Below, piece after piece: positions 1-8,212 of a stretch of DNA of 64,000 bases (the first letter of the stretch is position 1; each line of letters opens with the position of its first letter). Where the stretch lies: NCBI RefSeq assembly GCF_013166605.1, contig NZ_JABKKF010000003.1, positions 124,001 through 188,000 on the forward strand, written 5' to 3'. The stretch is from Xylanibacter muris. Its GTDB lineage: Bacteria > Bacteroidota > Bacteroidia > Bacteroidales > Bacteroidaceae. The position numbers and the translations under genes were made by a program. Under the pieces are notes generated by a model. The model ran no database searches. It was not told the DNA's origin and worked only from the letters and a program-made list of their open reading frames with translations.

Positions 1-32
1 TTGGCGCAACTCGTTTAAATTCATATATTTGC
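1..32 (+). promoter_or_regulatory. Promoter of the NVEALA operon
   Basis: A -33 TTGG at 1-4 and a -7 TATATTTGC at 24-32 are separated by 19 bases, the Bacteroidota sigma-ABfr pattern. It lies 47 bases before the first gene of a seven-gene operon. Nearly the same sequence occurs inverted at 7321-7366, so the two are probably controlled together. Confidence 0.7.
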
Positions 33-78
33 AGCACGTTTTTTATTCAAACTACTGTTAAACTTAAATTTAAATGTC

Positions 79-450
79 ATGAGGAAACAAACTTTAATCA
101 TGTGTCTCGCCGTCTTTTCAATGTCACTCGGCATGTTTGCCGGACCGACAATAACAAAGGATAAAACAAGCAATGAGAACAAGCCAAGAAACGAGGCCGC
201 TACCGACACAACGACAGTAATCGGATTCGACGGTTATAATACAGTTGAAATAGACTTCAACAAAGAGTCTGATGGAGTAAAGATTAAGATTTACCAGCGC
301 GACAGTCTGGTTTATGAGGATACCGATAATGTGAAAGCCGGTACCACTCTCTGTTATACTATAGGGAACACCAAGGATAAGGTTTTCGACATTGTCGTTG
401 AGAGCAACGGTAAGGAAGAGGCATCCGAATCCATAATGGTACACTATTAA
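79..450 (+). CDS. Small secreted protein, DUF3244-like
   Basis: This 123-residue protein opens with a signal peptide (MRKQT followed by a hydrophobic stretch, likely cleavage near residue 21). The rest is a single small beta-rich domain with the pattern of DUF3244-type Bacteroidales proteins (an 'IGFDGYNTVEIDF' strand, a 'SLVYEDT' strand and a C-terminal 'SESIMVHY' strand). The DUF3244 match is by eye and weak. It is the first gene of the operon and is followed after 7 bases by a lipoprotein. No catalytic residues can be named. It is probably exported to the periplasm or surface; its role is unknown. Confidence 0.7.
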   Translation: MRKQTLIMCLAVFSMSLGMFAGPTITKDKTSNENKPRNEAATDTTTVIGFDGYNTVEIDFNKESDGVKIKIYQRDSLVYEDTDNVKAGTTLCYTIGNTKDKVFDIVVESNGKEEASESIMVHY

Positions 451-457
451 CCGTTCG

Positions 458-1036
458 ATGAAATTTCTTGCTGTAATATTGTTGCCACTTGTCGGGCTGT
501 TTGTTTCCTGCGGCGGCTCAACAGAAATCAAAGACAGTCTTGACGCAATGCTGTCTCATCCTGTCAGGTTAAGTCTTGACAGGATGAAGTGCAGCTATCG
601 TGGCAGTGATACCTTGATGGCGGACAGCATAAAGCCTGATTTGCGTCTTGTGGTATATGTAGACTCATCGGAGTGTTCTTCTTGCGTATTAGACCAGATG
701 TATCATTGGAATGAAATGCTTTCAGAGTCACGCAAATATGACGGCCGGTTACAATATGTGTTTATTGTCGCTCCCCGTCCGTCGCAGCTTGAGGACGCCC
801 GGCTTTCTTTGGAGTATTGTGGACTGCAAAGTCCGGTGTATGTGGACACCGGTTTCGTTTTCCGTTGTTCAAATCCTTGGTTTCCATCCGGCAGGATGTA
901 TCATACGTTTCTTCTGAACCGTAATGACAGTGTGCTGTTGGTAGGAAGTCCGTTGGATAATCCTAATATAAACGAATTATTCACGCGGACGGTAAAGTCC
1001 GTAATTACAAACAATAGTAAAAATAATAAATTATGA
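458..1036 (+). CDS. Thioredoxin-like lipoprotein of the NVEALA cluster
   Basis: A 192-residue lipoprotein: the lipobox LFVSC puts the lipidated cysteine at residue 18. After a linker, the 'LRLVVYVDSSECSSCVLDQ' segment looks like the first strand and active-site loop of a thioredoxin fold with a CxxC pair. A 'VYVDTGFVFRCSNPWFP' and 'YHTFLLNRNDSVLLVGSP' layout downstream also suits a thioredoxin-like protein. It would act in the periplasm, perhaps on disulfides of the cysteine-bearing small proteins of the operon. The gene overlaps the next by 4 bases, implying coupled translation. The fold call is from pattern only. Confidence 0.72.
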   Translation: MKFLAVILLPLVGLFVSCGGSTEIKDSLDAMLSHPVRLSLDRMKCSYRGSDTLMADSIKPDLRLVVYVDSSECSSCVLDQMYHWNEMLSESRKYDGRLQYVFIVAPRPSQLEDARLSLEYCGLQSPVYVDTGFVFRCSNPWFPSGRMYHTFLLNRNDSVLLVGSPLDNPNINELFTRTVKSVITNNSKNNKL

Positions 1037-1305
1037 GACGAGAATTAAAGTTTGCACTTTGTGCTGTAGTGTTGGTTTGCAGTGGTATCACCGGTTATTT
1101 GTCTATGCCAAAGACACAAGAAAGTAACATGCTGATGGAGAATGTGGAGGCGTTGGCTAATGTTGGTGAAGAACCATGTAATAGTATAAATGGCTATCGG
1201 CAATGGAAGGTAAACGGAAATTGGTTTGAGTCAAAAAAGGAATTTTATGATTGTTGTGATATGAAGCAAGAAGGATATTCTCCTAAAGAAAATTGTAGAA
1301 GATAG
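1033..1305 (+). CDS. NVEALA family peptide
   Basis: A 90-residue protein with an N-terminal hydrophobic export segment (residues 7-24) and then the motif NVEALAN at about residue 37, which defines the Bacteroidales NVEALA family. The part after the motif is short and polar with four cysteines, including a CC pair. NVEALA proteins are known as short exported proteins of unknown function, usually beside 6-bladed propeller lipoproteins, as here. The constant motif between a leader and a variable Cys-rich tail suggests processing near NVEALA, which is an inference. The start overlaps the upstream lipoprotein gene by 4 bases. Confidence 0.85.
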   Translation: MRRELKFALCAVVLVCSGITGYLSMPKTQESNMLMENVEALANVGEEPCNSINGYRQWKVNGNWFESKKEFYDCCDMKQEGYSPKENCRR

Positions 1306-1342
1306 TATTAAAATTGGTTTTTGTCTTGAATAAGAGCAATGG

Positions 1343-1374
1343 CTTCATGAGAGTTTTGTGACACTTTCATGAAG
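1343..1374 (+). promoter_or_regulatory. Hairpin between NVEALA and propeller genes
   Basis: CTTCATGA at 1343-1350 pairs with TCATGAAG at 1367-1374 across a 16-base loop. It lies in the only sizeable gap (94 bases) in the first half of the operon and could raise stability of the upstream mRNA or attenuate read-through. No clear T-run follows, so it is not called a terminator. Confidence 0.3.
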
Positions 1375-1399
1375 TTTGTAATCATAAATATAAAAACGT

Positions 1400-2344
1400 A
1401 TGATAAGATATATTTCTGTTTTAACAGTCTTGTTTATGTTCTTTTCCTGCGGCAGCAAGGAAAAAGCAATAGGTCATCATAAACTTGATGACAGTTTTTT
1501 GGAGGAGCGTAAGGTGACTTCAGATGCTTGTGGCTTGGACATTCAATTAGAGGAATGGCTGTTGACCTCAAACGCATTGATATGTAAGACCGGGAATCCG
1601 GATTCTTTATATGTATGCTACGACAGAAACACATTGCGTAAGGTCTCGTCGTTTGGAAAGAGAGGGCATGGTAAGGACGAATGGATTTATCCTCATTTGT
1701 TTAATGTAACCGATGATGAGGTTGCTGTGATAGATAACGGTTCCCGAAAAATGTTCGTATTGGGAGAAGGTGGGATTTCTTATAAACGCACCGCTCCGTT
1801 TTCAGACCTCCTTAACAACGTGAAGACCTTACGGTATCCTGTTGCAGGCTATGTATCAACGACTCCACGCATGCTGTCATTGAAAATAGCCGACATGGAG
1901 ACGGCAAACCTCTTGGATTCGATTTGTTTCGTTTCCGAAGACGGCAACTCGTCAGTATATGATTTCTCATGGTCGTGCAATGAAAATAAGCTGGTGCTCG
2001 CCAATATGTATTCAAACATGTTTGTTGTATGTAAGTTAGGCGAGAAGTATAATATAGAGACAATGGATTATTACGAGACAGACCTGAAGTTTTATGATGA
2101 CAAGGTGTTCTATACAGATATTGCATGCGGTGAGAACATATATCTGTTGTCTCAAAAGAAAATAGACATGGAAAACAAAAGCGGTTTTTCGGAAATAGAG
2201 ATATATGACTATAACGGGAAACCAGTGATGAAACTGTCATTGGATTTTGTTGCAGGAAAAATGTTGCTTGACGAACGGAATCACCGCCTGTTGCTTACAT
2301 CTGTAATGGATGGAGACATTCATACGGTAAAGTTGAGAAGCTAA
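1400..2344 (+). CDS. BF3164-type 6-bladed beta-propeller lipoprotein
   Basis: A 314-residue lipoprotein (lipobox FFSCG, Cys17) made of repeated beta-strand units, for example 'VSSFGKRGHGKDEWIYPHL', 'VAVIDNGSRKMFVLG' and 'EIEIYDYNGKPVMKLSLD'. This matches the TolB-like propeller lipoproteins (BF3164/DUF5128 type) that accompany NVEALA genes in Bacteroidales. Such propellers bind peptides, glycans or partner proteins; the ligand is unknown. By position it could be the surface or periplasmic receptor or chaperone for the NVEALA product. It follows the hairpin at 1343-1374 and is 86 bases from the next gene. Confidence 0.75.
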   Translation: MIRYISVLTVLFMFFSCGSKEKAIGHHKLDDSFLEERKVTSDACGLDIQLEEWLLTSNALICKTGNPDSLYVCYDRNTLRKVSSFGKRGHGKDEWIYPHLFNVTDDEVAVIDNGSRKMFVLGEGGISYKRTAPFSDLLNNVKTLRYPVAGYVSTTPRMLSLKIADMETANLLDSICFVSEDGNSSVYDFSWSCNENKLVLANMYSNMFVVCKLGEKYNIETMDYYETDLKFYDDKVFYTDIACGENIYLLSQKKIDMENKSGFSEIEIYDYNGKPVMKLSLDFVAGKMLLDERNHRLLLTSVMDGDIHTVKLRS

Positions 2345-2430
2345 TCCCAACAGTCTAATGACTATTGACGGTAAGTCTGAAAGTTATGATATAAAAGAAT
2401 GTACGGTTTATAGAAAACGTTATATGAGTA

Positions 2431-4383
2431 ATGATAAAGCGTTTCTTTAGTATTATCCTCACATTGATATATATGTCTTGTACAGCTTTGCTGTCTGTAT
2501 CTTTCGCATCATGTGATGACGGTGTGGAGCGTGCGATGCAGGCGGCCGGCAAGAACAGTGCGGAATTGCAGAAAGTGATAGATCTGTATGCCGATGAAGG
2601 CGGCCTCAGATATAAGGCGGCTGAGTTTCTTGTAGAAAACATGCTGGTTCACCATACTCGGACCAGTGCCGCTGTGGACTCGTTTGTGCGGCGTATGCTG
2701 AAGGCCGACACACTGGAATCAAGAGAACTTACAAAATGGTGGAAAGAATACAGGAAAGCAGACAAACCGGTGTGTGTTTATGACGTCAAGACGCTGGATG
2801 TCCGTTTTCTGGCAGCAAATATTGATGCGGCATGCCGGGTTTACGATGCAGTGCCGTGGAAAGAAGATATAGACGAGGACATGTTCCTCAACTACATACT
2901 GCCCTACAGAATAAGCGACGAGCCGCTGTCGCCTACAGGATGGAGAGACTCGCTTTATCACCGTTATCATCCAATAACAGACACGATAACAGACATGAAA
3001 CGCGCCTATTATGCCGTATACAGGGCAGTGTCAGCAGAAGTGAGGGTGCGTTTGCTGGGTGACATGACCTATCTGATGAGTGTGGCGGATGCCGGCCGGA
3101 TAAAGCGCGGCCGTTGTCTGCAACAGTGCGTATATATAGCATCCGTGATGCGCGCGCTCGGCATTCCGGCCGTTGTGGACGGTGTATCGCGATGGGCAAA
3201 CTACAGCACCACCGGGCACTCGTGGGTGGCATTAGTGACGCGCGACGGGACATATACCGTGTATGGTGACGACACGATAGCCAGAAAACACAACCCCATA
3301 AACTCTTCTTCGTTCTCGCTTAAATATAAGGTGGAGAAAGACTATCCCATACCTCTCGACTTTGTCAAGACCGTGCCGAAGGTGTGGCGCACGGAGTTCG
3401 CGTTAAAATCCCCGTCATTCATGGATAAGGACGCCCCGGAGAGCGTGAAGCGGATGTTCGGGTATAACCAGTCTGCGGATGTGTCGGAGGAATACGGCCT
3501 CACAGGTAAGTATAATCAGAAGATGCCGTCGTCGGCAGAATGCGCTTATCTTTGTGTATATGCTACGGGTACAGACTGGACACCTGTATGCACTGCCAGG
3601 CGCAGTTTCGGCAAATGCCGATTCACCGGCTTGCAGGATTCTGTGGTATACATACCGATGACATACACAGGCGGACAGTTGGCGCCCATTGGCAAACCCT
3701 TTTATCTTGACAAAGGAACGCGCCATGAGATAACGCCCAACATGACGCGCAAGCATAAGGTGGTGCTTACGCGCAAATATCCGTTTGCAAGGAGCATTTT
3801 GCGTCCGTGGCAGGAAACGGCCGGAGGCTGCGTGACGGCCTCGCAAGACAAGGAGTTTAAAAATCCGGACACACTGTTTGTCATAGACAAGACACCGGTG
3901 TTCAGAAATGTGGCCTATGCCGACAGCGCGCGCCGATACCGATATATGAAGTATGCCTCTGCCCCCAACAGGCGTGGCGCGATAATGGAATTATGTATAT
4001 ATTCTGCCGGCAGGAGGATGACCGGCAAGCTGTTTGCCGACGGAGCGGAAAACATAGAAAGTATTTTCGATGGCGACACATTTACAGGCATGGAAAAACT
4101 GCAGCCGGGATATTCGGTAGGACTCGACATGGAAAAGGCGGTGAGGGTCGATTCCGTGGCGTTCTATCTGCGCAACGATGGTAATTTTATTGACATAGGC
4201 GATGATTATGAGCTTTTGCATTATGATAACGGATGGCATCCGCTTGGCCGGCAGAAAGCCGTAGCGGAACATTTGGTATTCGATGATGTGCCTGTCGGAG
4301 CGTTGTTGTTGTTGAAAAACCGCACCAAGGGCAGCGAGGAACGTATCTTCACGTATGAGAACGGCCGTCAGTCATGGTGGTAG
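2431..4383 (+). CDS. Transglutaminase-like lipoprotein
   Basis: This 650-residue protein has a lipoprotein signal (likely lipidated Cys28 in SFASC). Residues about 170-290 form a transglutaminase-like cysteine protease fold: GRCLQQC gives Cys229, TGHSW gives His263, and YGDD gives Asp280 as a plausible triad. The C-terminal half is beta-rich, with a possible carbohydrate-binding-like domain near 560-640. Bacterial members of this superfamily are usually peptidases or amidases rather than cross-linkers. Located between the propeller gene and a signal peptidase, it may mature or modify exported peptides of the operon; that role is inferred. It ends 24 bases before the next gene. Confidence 0.75.
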   Translation: MIKRFFSIILTLIYMSCTALLSVSFASCDDGVERAMQAAGKNSAELQKVIDLYADEGGLRYKAAEFLVENMLVHHTRTSAAVDSFVRRMLKADTLESRELTKWWKEYRKADKPVCVYDVKTLDVRFLAANIDAACRVYDAVPWKEDIDEDMFLNYILPYRISDEPLSPTGWRDSLYHRYHPITDTITDMKRAYYAVYRAVSAEVRVRLLGDMTYLMSVADAGRIKRGRCLQQCVYIASVMRALGIPAVVDGVSRWANYSTTGHSWVALVTRDGTYTVYGDDTIARKHNPINSSSFSLKYKVEKDYPIPLDFVKTVPKVWRTEFALKSPSFMDKDAPESVKRMFGYNQSADVSEEYGLTGKYNQKMPSSAECAYLCVYATGTDWTPVCTARRSFGKCRFTGLQDSVVYIPMTYTGGQLAPIGKPFYLDKGTRHEITPNMTRKHKVVLTRKYPFARSILRPWQETAGGCVTASQDKEFKNPDTLFVIDKTPVFRNVAYADSARRYRYMKYASAPNRRGAIMELCIYSAGRRMTGKLFADGAENIESIFDGDTFTGMEKLQPGYSVGLDMEKAVRVDSVAFYLRNDGNFIDIGDDYELLHYDNGWHPLGRQKAVAEHLVFDDVPVGALLLLKNRTKGSEERIFTYENGRQSWW

Positions 4384-4407
4384 GAGTTATATTATAAAGA
4401 CCGGTTT

Positions 4408-5277
4408 ATGTTGAACAGGATATGTAACACTATATTGCCGACAGTCTTTGGCTGCATTGCGCTTATGGTGCTTTATGGTATTGTACGGATGTTTGCGGCC
4501 GACCGTTTCCGCATACCCACAGAATCGATGACACCTACACTTATTCCCGGTGATAACGTGCTTGTGGACAAGACGCTGATAGGAGCGCGGATATACACGG
4601 ATTTCGGTTTCACTAAGGACGGTGTGCGGCTGCGAAGCGTGCGCATGCGCGGCCGGCGCAAGATAAGACATAATGATATTGTGATATTCAACCGCGCCAA
4701 CCACTGGCACGCTATAAAGTTTATTATCAACAATGTATATTGCAAGCGTTGTGTGGGGTTGCCCGGTGACACGGTAAGTGTTGTAGGCGGACATTATGTA
4801 AACAACAATTATGAAGGTGTGCTCGGGGTGGAGGAGCGGCAGAGGCGTCTTGCGGCTATGCCCGACAGTATATTGAGGAAGCGCAGGGTGTTGAGGGCGT
4901 CTCCGAGAGACAAGCATGTGAAGTGGACCATACGCGATTTCGGTCCGATGTATGTGCCGCGGAAGGGCGACCTGATGGAGGTTACGCCTGAAACGGCGAC
5001 TGTATATAAAGACATATTGGAGTGGGAGATCGGGAAAAAGCTGGATATAGATTGGGAAAGGAACAGGGTTGAGGCCGGCGGCAGGCCGTTTGTCTCTCAT
5101 GTCTTTCGTCACAACTATTACTTCATGGCCGGCGACAATGTGTTCGATTCCGACGACTCCCGATATATGGGGCCTGTGCCTGAGGAGTATATCGTTGGTA
5201 TAGTATCGCATATAATCCATTCAAAGAATCCTGAGACAGGGGCGACGAGATGGGACAGGGTGTTGCGTGCTCTATAA
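4408..5277 (+). CDS. lepB: Signal peptidase I (S26), cluster-associated
   Basis: A 289-residue S26 family signal peptidase. One N-terminal membrane segment (residues 9-29) precedes 'RIPTESMTPTL', which holds the catalytic Ser40. The general-base lysine is Lys113 in 'YCKRCVGLPGD', and the conserved box E motif 'GDNVFDSDDSRYMGPV' is present near the C-terminus. It should cleave signal peptides on the outer face of the inner membrane. Its place inside an operon of exported proteins suggests a dedicated rather than housekeeping enzyme. The long insertion between the Lys box and box E is typical of Bacteroidetes enzymes. I use lepB as a family name only. Confidence 0.9.
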   Translation: MLNRICNTILPTVFGCIALMVLYGIVRMFAADRFRIPTESMTPTLIPGDNVLVDKTLIGARIYTDFGFTKDGVRLRSVRMRGRRKIRHNDIVIFNRANHWHAIKFIINNVYCKRCVGLPGDTVSVVGGHYVNNNYEGVLGVEERQRRLAAMPDSILRKRRVLRASPRDKHVKWTIRDFGPMYVPRKGDLMEVTPETATVYKDILEWEIGKKLDIDWERNRVEAGGRPFVSHVFRHNYYFMAGDNVFDSDDSRYMGPVPEEYIVGIVSHIIHSKNPETGATRWDRVLRAL

Positions 5278-5290
5278 GAAAGGACCTATA

Positions 5291-7081
5291 ATGATACGTA
5301 TGAAAGCGAATGACATGACGATAAAGATAGCAATATCCTTGCAGGCTGTGATGCTTGTTGCCGTATTGTGGCTTACAACGGTGGATGTGGAGAAAAGGTG
5401 GAGCTGCGGTGACCTGTGGCTCGCCTCCGCAGTGCCTGTTGTGGCTGTGGTGTCGGCAACGCTTTGTCTGGTCCTTGGCCGCAAGTTGCGTATAAGCATC
5501 GCCGATGCGATAGTGACGTTGTGGTGGATATTTGAGAATGTGCTTGTATATGTCGGTTATGGTGTGGTCACCCCTACAGCTTTCATGACCTTTACCGGGT
5601 CGGTGCTTCTTTATGTGGCATTGCGGCTGCTTTTCACAGTGAACCATATAGACTGGCGGATAATTGCCGGTGGCATAATGGCGGTTTGCCTGTATCAGTG
5701 CTTTTCGGGATTCGCGCAGCTTTTCACCGGCATCAGTCGTCATGCCGTCTATCCCGTTACGGGCTGTTTCCTTAATCCCGGGCCGTATTCAGCGTTTATA
5801 ACCATTGGTCTTTGTATTGCTTTATGCTGTATGTATAAGGACGGGAAAAAGGAAACGGCGGATGTTCATGCCGGTCATGACGGCATATACGGAAAACTTT
5901 TATCTGCATTGTTCAGGCTGTTGGCTGTATCGGTGACAATATGCGGTATGGTTATGTTGCCTGTGACATGGAGCAGGGCGGCCGTGGTGGCTGTTGTTGC
6001 CGTGGCGGCTGTTTTATATCGAAGATATTGGTTGCGCTATTGGTTCGCGGTTGTTCCGGTAGTAGCAGCCGCGATGCTGTTGCTGTATCATACAAAATCC
6101 GGTTCGGCCGACAGCCGTCTGCTTATGTGGACAGTGTCGCTTGGCTGTATAAAAAGCAACTTCTTGTTTGGCGGCGGTATAGGCAGTTTTCCTTTTGTCT
6201 ATGGTTTGGGGCGTGCGGATTTTTATGCCGACAATAATTCCGCTTATATAGATGTGGCCGATGTTACAGACAATGCTTTTAATGAGTTTCTTACCCTTTG
6301 CGTGGAGCAGGGAACTGTTGGTATGCTGCTTTTTGCCGCTTTGCTGGCAGTGGTGTTCCTGCGTCTGCATGCAAACAGTCGCGCGTTGAAGTATGGTCTG
6401 GCTGCATTGCTGGTATTCTCCATGTTCTCCTATCCGTTCCATTGTCTTCCTTACCGCATATTGCTTGCCGTGATATGCGCTTGGGCGGTAAGCATGCCCT
6501 CAGGAAAAGGGCTTGTCGGTGGGAAGAGATGTATAATCGCAATTACAGCCGTTGTGTTTACTGTAGGTATGTTGCTGCATGGTGAGACAGGCCGGCGTGT
6601 TGAGGCTGCGGACAGTTATAGGCAAATATCAGGTATAGACGTGCGTTACGTTATAGACGACTATTATGAGCTGTTGCCTTACCTTGATGACAATCCTGAT
6701 TTTCTTTTTTCTTTCGCAAAGGGACTGGCGGAACTTGGACGCTATAATGACAGCAATTGTATGCTCAGACTTGGCACTAAGGTGAGCAACGACCCGATGT
6801 TCCTGGTGTGCATGGCGAATAATTACTATAAGATGGGAGAGCCGCACACCGCTTCGGAATATTATATGCATGCGTTTGATATGTTGCCAAACAGAGTATA
6901 TCCGCTTTATAAACTGATGTTGCTCTATCATGATGAGGGTGATGCTCATAATGCCTATAAGGCGGCCTGTAGTGTGATGGAGTTTAAAGAAAAAGTGTCA
7001 TCGCCTGCTACAATGTATATGAAAACGAAGGCGAAAGACATTGTTTCAACGGGAAGTATTAATGAATCGATAATTAAATAA
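5291..7081 (+). CDS. O-antigen ligase/polymerase-like membrane protein with TPR tail
   Basis: A 596-residue protein starting at ATG 5291, 13 bases after the signal peptidase gene; a GTG at 5267 would overlap that gene. Residues 1 to about 430 contain ten or more membrane segments, with the Wzy_C-type loop 'GGGIGSFPFVYGLG' and 'NEFLTLCVEQGTVGMLL'. The C-terminal 160 residues are soluble and resemble TPR helices ('SFAKGLAELGRYNDSNCM', 'NNYYKMGEPHTASEYYMHA'). This family ligates glycans to lipid A core or to proteins (PglL-like enzymes often carry TPRs). No other glycan gene is in the operon, so an O-linked protein glycosylation role for exported products is possible but unproven. Confidence 0.8.
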   Translation: MIRMKANDMTIKIAISLQAVMLVAVLWLTTVDVEKRWSCGDLWLASAVPVVAVVSATLCLVLGRKLRISIADAIVTLWWIFENVLVYVGYGVVTPTAFMTFTGSVLLYVALRLLFTVNHIDWRIIAGGIMAVCLYQCFSGFAQLFTGISRHAVYPVTGCFLNPGPYSAFITIGLCIALCCMYKDGKKETADVHAGHDGIYGKLLSALFRLLAVSVTICGMVMLPVTWSRAAVVAVVAVAAVLYRRYWLRYWFAVVPVVAAAMLLLYHTKSGSADSRLLMWTVSLGCIKSNFLFGGGIGSFPFVYGLGRADFYADNNSAYIDVADVTDNAFNEFLTLCVEQGTVGMLLFAALLAVVFLRLHANSRALKYGLAALLVFSMFSYPFHCLPYRILLAVICAWAVSMPSGKGLVGGKRCIIAITAVVFTVGMLLHGETGRRVEAADSYRQISGIDVRYVIDDYYELLPYLDDNPDFLFSFAKGLAELGRYNDSNCMLRLGTKVSNDPMFLVCMANNYYKMGEPHTASEYYMHAFDMLPNRVYPLYKLMLLYHDEGDAHNAYKAACSVMEFKEKVSSPATMYMKTKAKDIVSTGSINESIIK

Positions 7082-7130
7082 TCATATTATTGCTTGTACG
7101 GTAAAACTCAAGACAGCAATATATATAAAT

Positions 7131-7172
7131 AACAGGGTAAATTCCTGCTGTAGGATTCACCCTGTTTCCTTA
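7131..7172. terminator. Bidirectional terminator after the NVEALA operon
   Basis: AACAGGGT at 7131-7138 pairs with ACCCTGTT near 7159-7166, with AAT/ATT extending the stem, followed by a T-rich stretch on the + strand. The sequence downstream on the - strand is AT-rich as well, so it may also end the leftward transcript from 7335. Confidence 0.55.
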
Positions 7173-7328
7173 TTTGATTGTGCGTATTTTTAGTGCAGGT
7201 TCCCGATGCTTATTCTCTCTTTATACACCATCTGCTCTGGTACACAACTGCAAACAGTCATCACCTATGAGGCAAGAAACATCTTTATTTTTCCCAATTT
7301 CCACATGTCGTTTTTACTCCGTTTAAGA
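7131..7328 (-). ncRNA. Candidate small RNA, leftward
   Basis: A strong leftward promoter (7335-7366) and a terminator stem (7131-7167) bracket about 195 bases with no convincing gene. The only frames are tiny, for example a GTG-started 27-codon frame with three cysteines. A small RNA or a very short peptide mRNA is predicted. Its promoter is a near copy of the NVEALA operon promoter. Confidence 0.35.
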
Positions 7329-7334
7329 CGTGCT

Positions 7335-7366
7335 GCAAATATATGAATTAAAACGGTTTACACCAA
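7335..7366 (-). promoter_or_regulatory. Inverted copy of the NVEALA operon promoter
   Basis: On the - strand, TTGG (7363-7366) and TATATTTGC (7335-7343) are 19 bases apart. Read 5' to 3', 7366-7321 matches 1-46 at 35 of the first 40 positions, with positions 18-40 identical. It points towards the 3' end of the operon. Confidence 0.65.
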
Positions 7367-7495
7367 GAAAACAAAAAGATATTTTTTGAGGTGTGTTACA
7401 TTTCTAAAAATGACAAATATCTAATTGTCAGACACTTGATTAAAAAGCAGGCCTTATTTGGCACTGAAAATGTAACAAAGGATTTCACTGTTTTC

Positions 7496-7527
7496 TTTGA
7501 CAGTTTACGAAATATGCTTATTTTTGC
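7496..7527 (+). promoter_or_regulatory. Promoter of the broken TPR gene
   Basis: TTTG at 7496-7499, 19 bases, then TATTTTTGC at 7519-7527: a full Bacteroidota promoter. It lies about 90 bases before the remnant gene at 7616 and shows that the locus was once expressed. Confidence 0.55.
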
Positions 7528-7615
7528 ACCGTTAACACATCACCCCTGTAGTTCCAGGCCGGCTTGGCCGCTCCAGGTTTGCATTATCTCTGAAAAGACA
7601 AAGACATTAAAAACA

Positions 7616-7908
7616 ATGGAAAAACTATCGGCCCTTTGTTTTTTTATATTATTCATTATAGGACGCGGAAACAATGACTGCCACACAAGATTTGCGGGAA
7701 CAGACTCCATAATAATGATTCCGCATATACGGCGATATCAGATTTCGATACCGCCCATATCAGAAGCGAAAGCGACAGGGCATACCATGACCTGCTGTAT
7801 ACACAACTGCATTTCTGGAAAGACGACAGCTGGACGACAGTGCACGGATTGCGGAAAGCCTCCAAGAAAAAGTCTCATAACATTATTATATATGTATTCC
7901 ATACTTAA
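7616..7908 (+). pseudogene. Remnant of a TPR protein (5' end only)
   Basis: The ATG at 7616 opens a hydrophobic leader (MEKLSALCFFILFI) and reads 'RFAGTDSIIM' in one frame. From about 7715 the match continues in another frame as 'NDSAYTAISDFDTAH' and 'RSESDRAYHDLLYTQ'. Together these match the N-terminus of Bacteroidales lipoproteins with tetratricopeptide repeats (pattern: TDSIM.NDSAY..L..IDT.H.RSESDRAYH.LL.TQ). The frame change falls in an ATAATAATG run. After the LLYTQ motif the sequence diverges and stops at 7908, so only about 90 of the usual several hundred codons remain. Full-length relatives have C-terminal repeats and sometimes a DNA-binding domain. Confidence 0.55.
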
Positions 7909-7989
7909 AAACGGCATAAACCGGTCAAAATCTGTAATAAAAAATCATATCTTCTTTTAAGCCTGTCTCCGCAAATCCCCACAAAACTC

Positions 7990-8165
7990 ATAACATACTG
8001 ATAAACAACATGTTAACAGCTAACAAAAAGTATGCCAAAAATGAACAGGCTATTCTCTCTTAATGAATAGGCCATTCTCCTTCGATGAACATGCTATTCA
8101 TTAAGCATGAATATGCCATTCATCGAAAGAGAAATTCACCAATACCCAAGATGTAAATAGATTTC
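7990..8165 (+). repeat. Structured repeat element with 22-bp units, copy 1
   Basis: Four 15-base units of the form ATGAANNNGCYATTC start at 8041, 8063, 8085 and 8107, each followed by a 7-base spacer, giving an exact 22-base period. A leader of about 50 bases (starting ATAACATACTGAT) and a tail (GAAAGAGAA onwards) are shared with a second copy at 52495-52670 on the other strand. The units are partly palindromic and can pair with each other. It fills most of the 400-base gap between the TPR remnant and the MATE gene. Confidence 0.75.
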
Positions 8166-8212
8166 AAAAAATCACATTATCCGAAACTTTTTTACCTGAC
8201 TGCCGGTCTTGA

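Noticed and set aside
1434..1634. Leftward open frames inside the propeller gene, and similar opposite-strand frames within large genes
   Set aside because: They shadow clearly real genes with normal domain content and have no start context or family match.
7391..7960. An open frame of 189 codons across the promoter and TPR remnant
   Set aside because: It begins upstream of the promoter and its protein shows no family pattern; the real signal is the shorter remnant with a frame change.
7990..8165. CRISPR array
   Set aside because: Units are 15 bases with 7-base spacers, partly palindromic and variable; no cas genes are near and spacers are too short.
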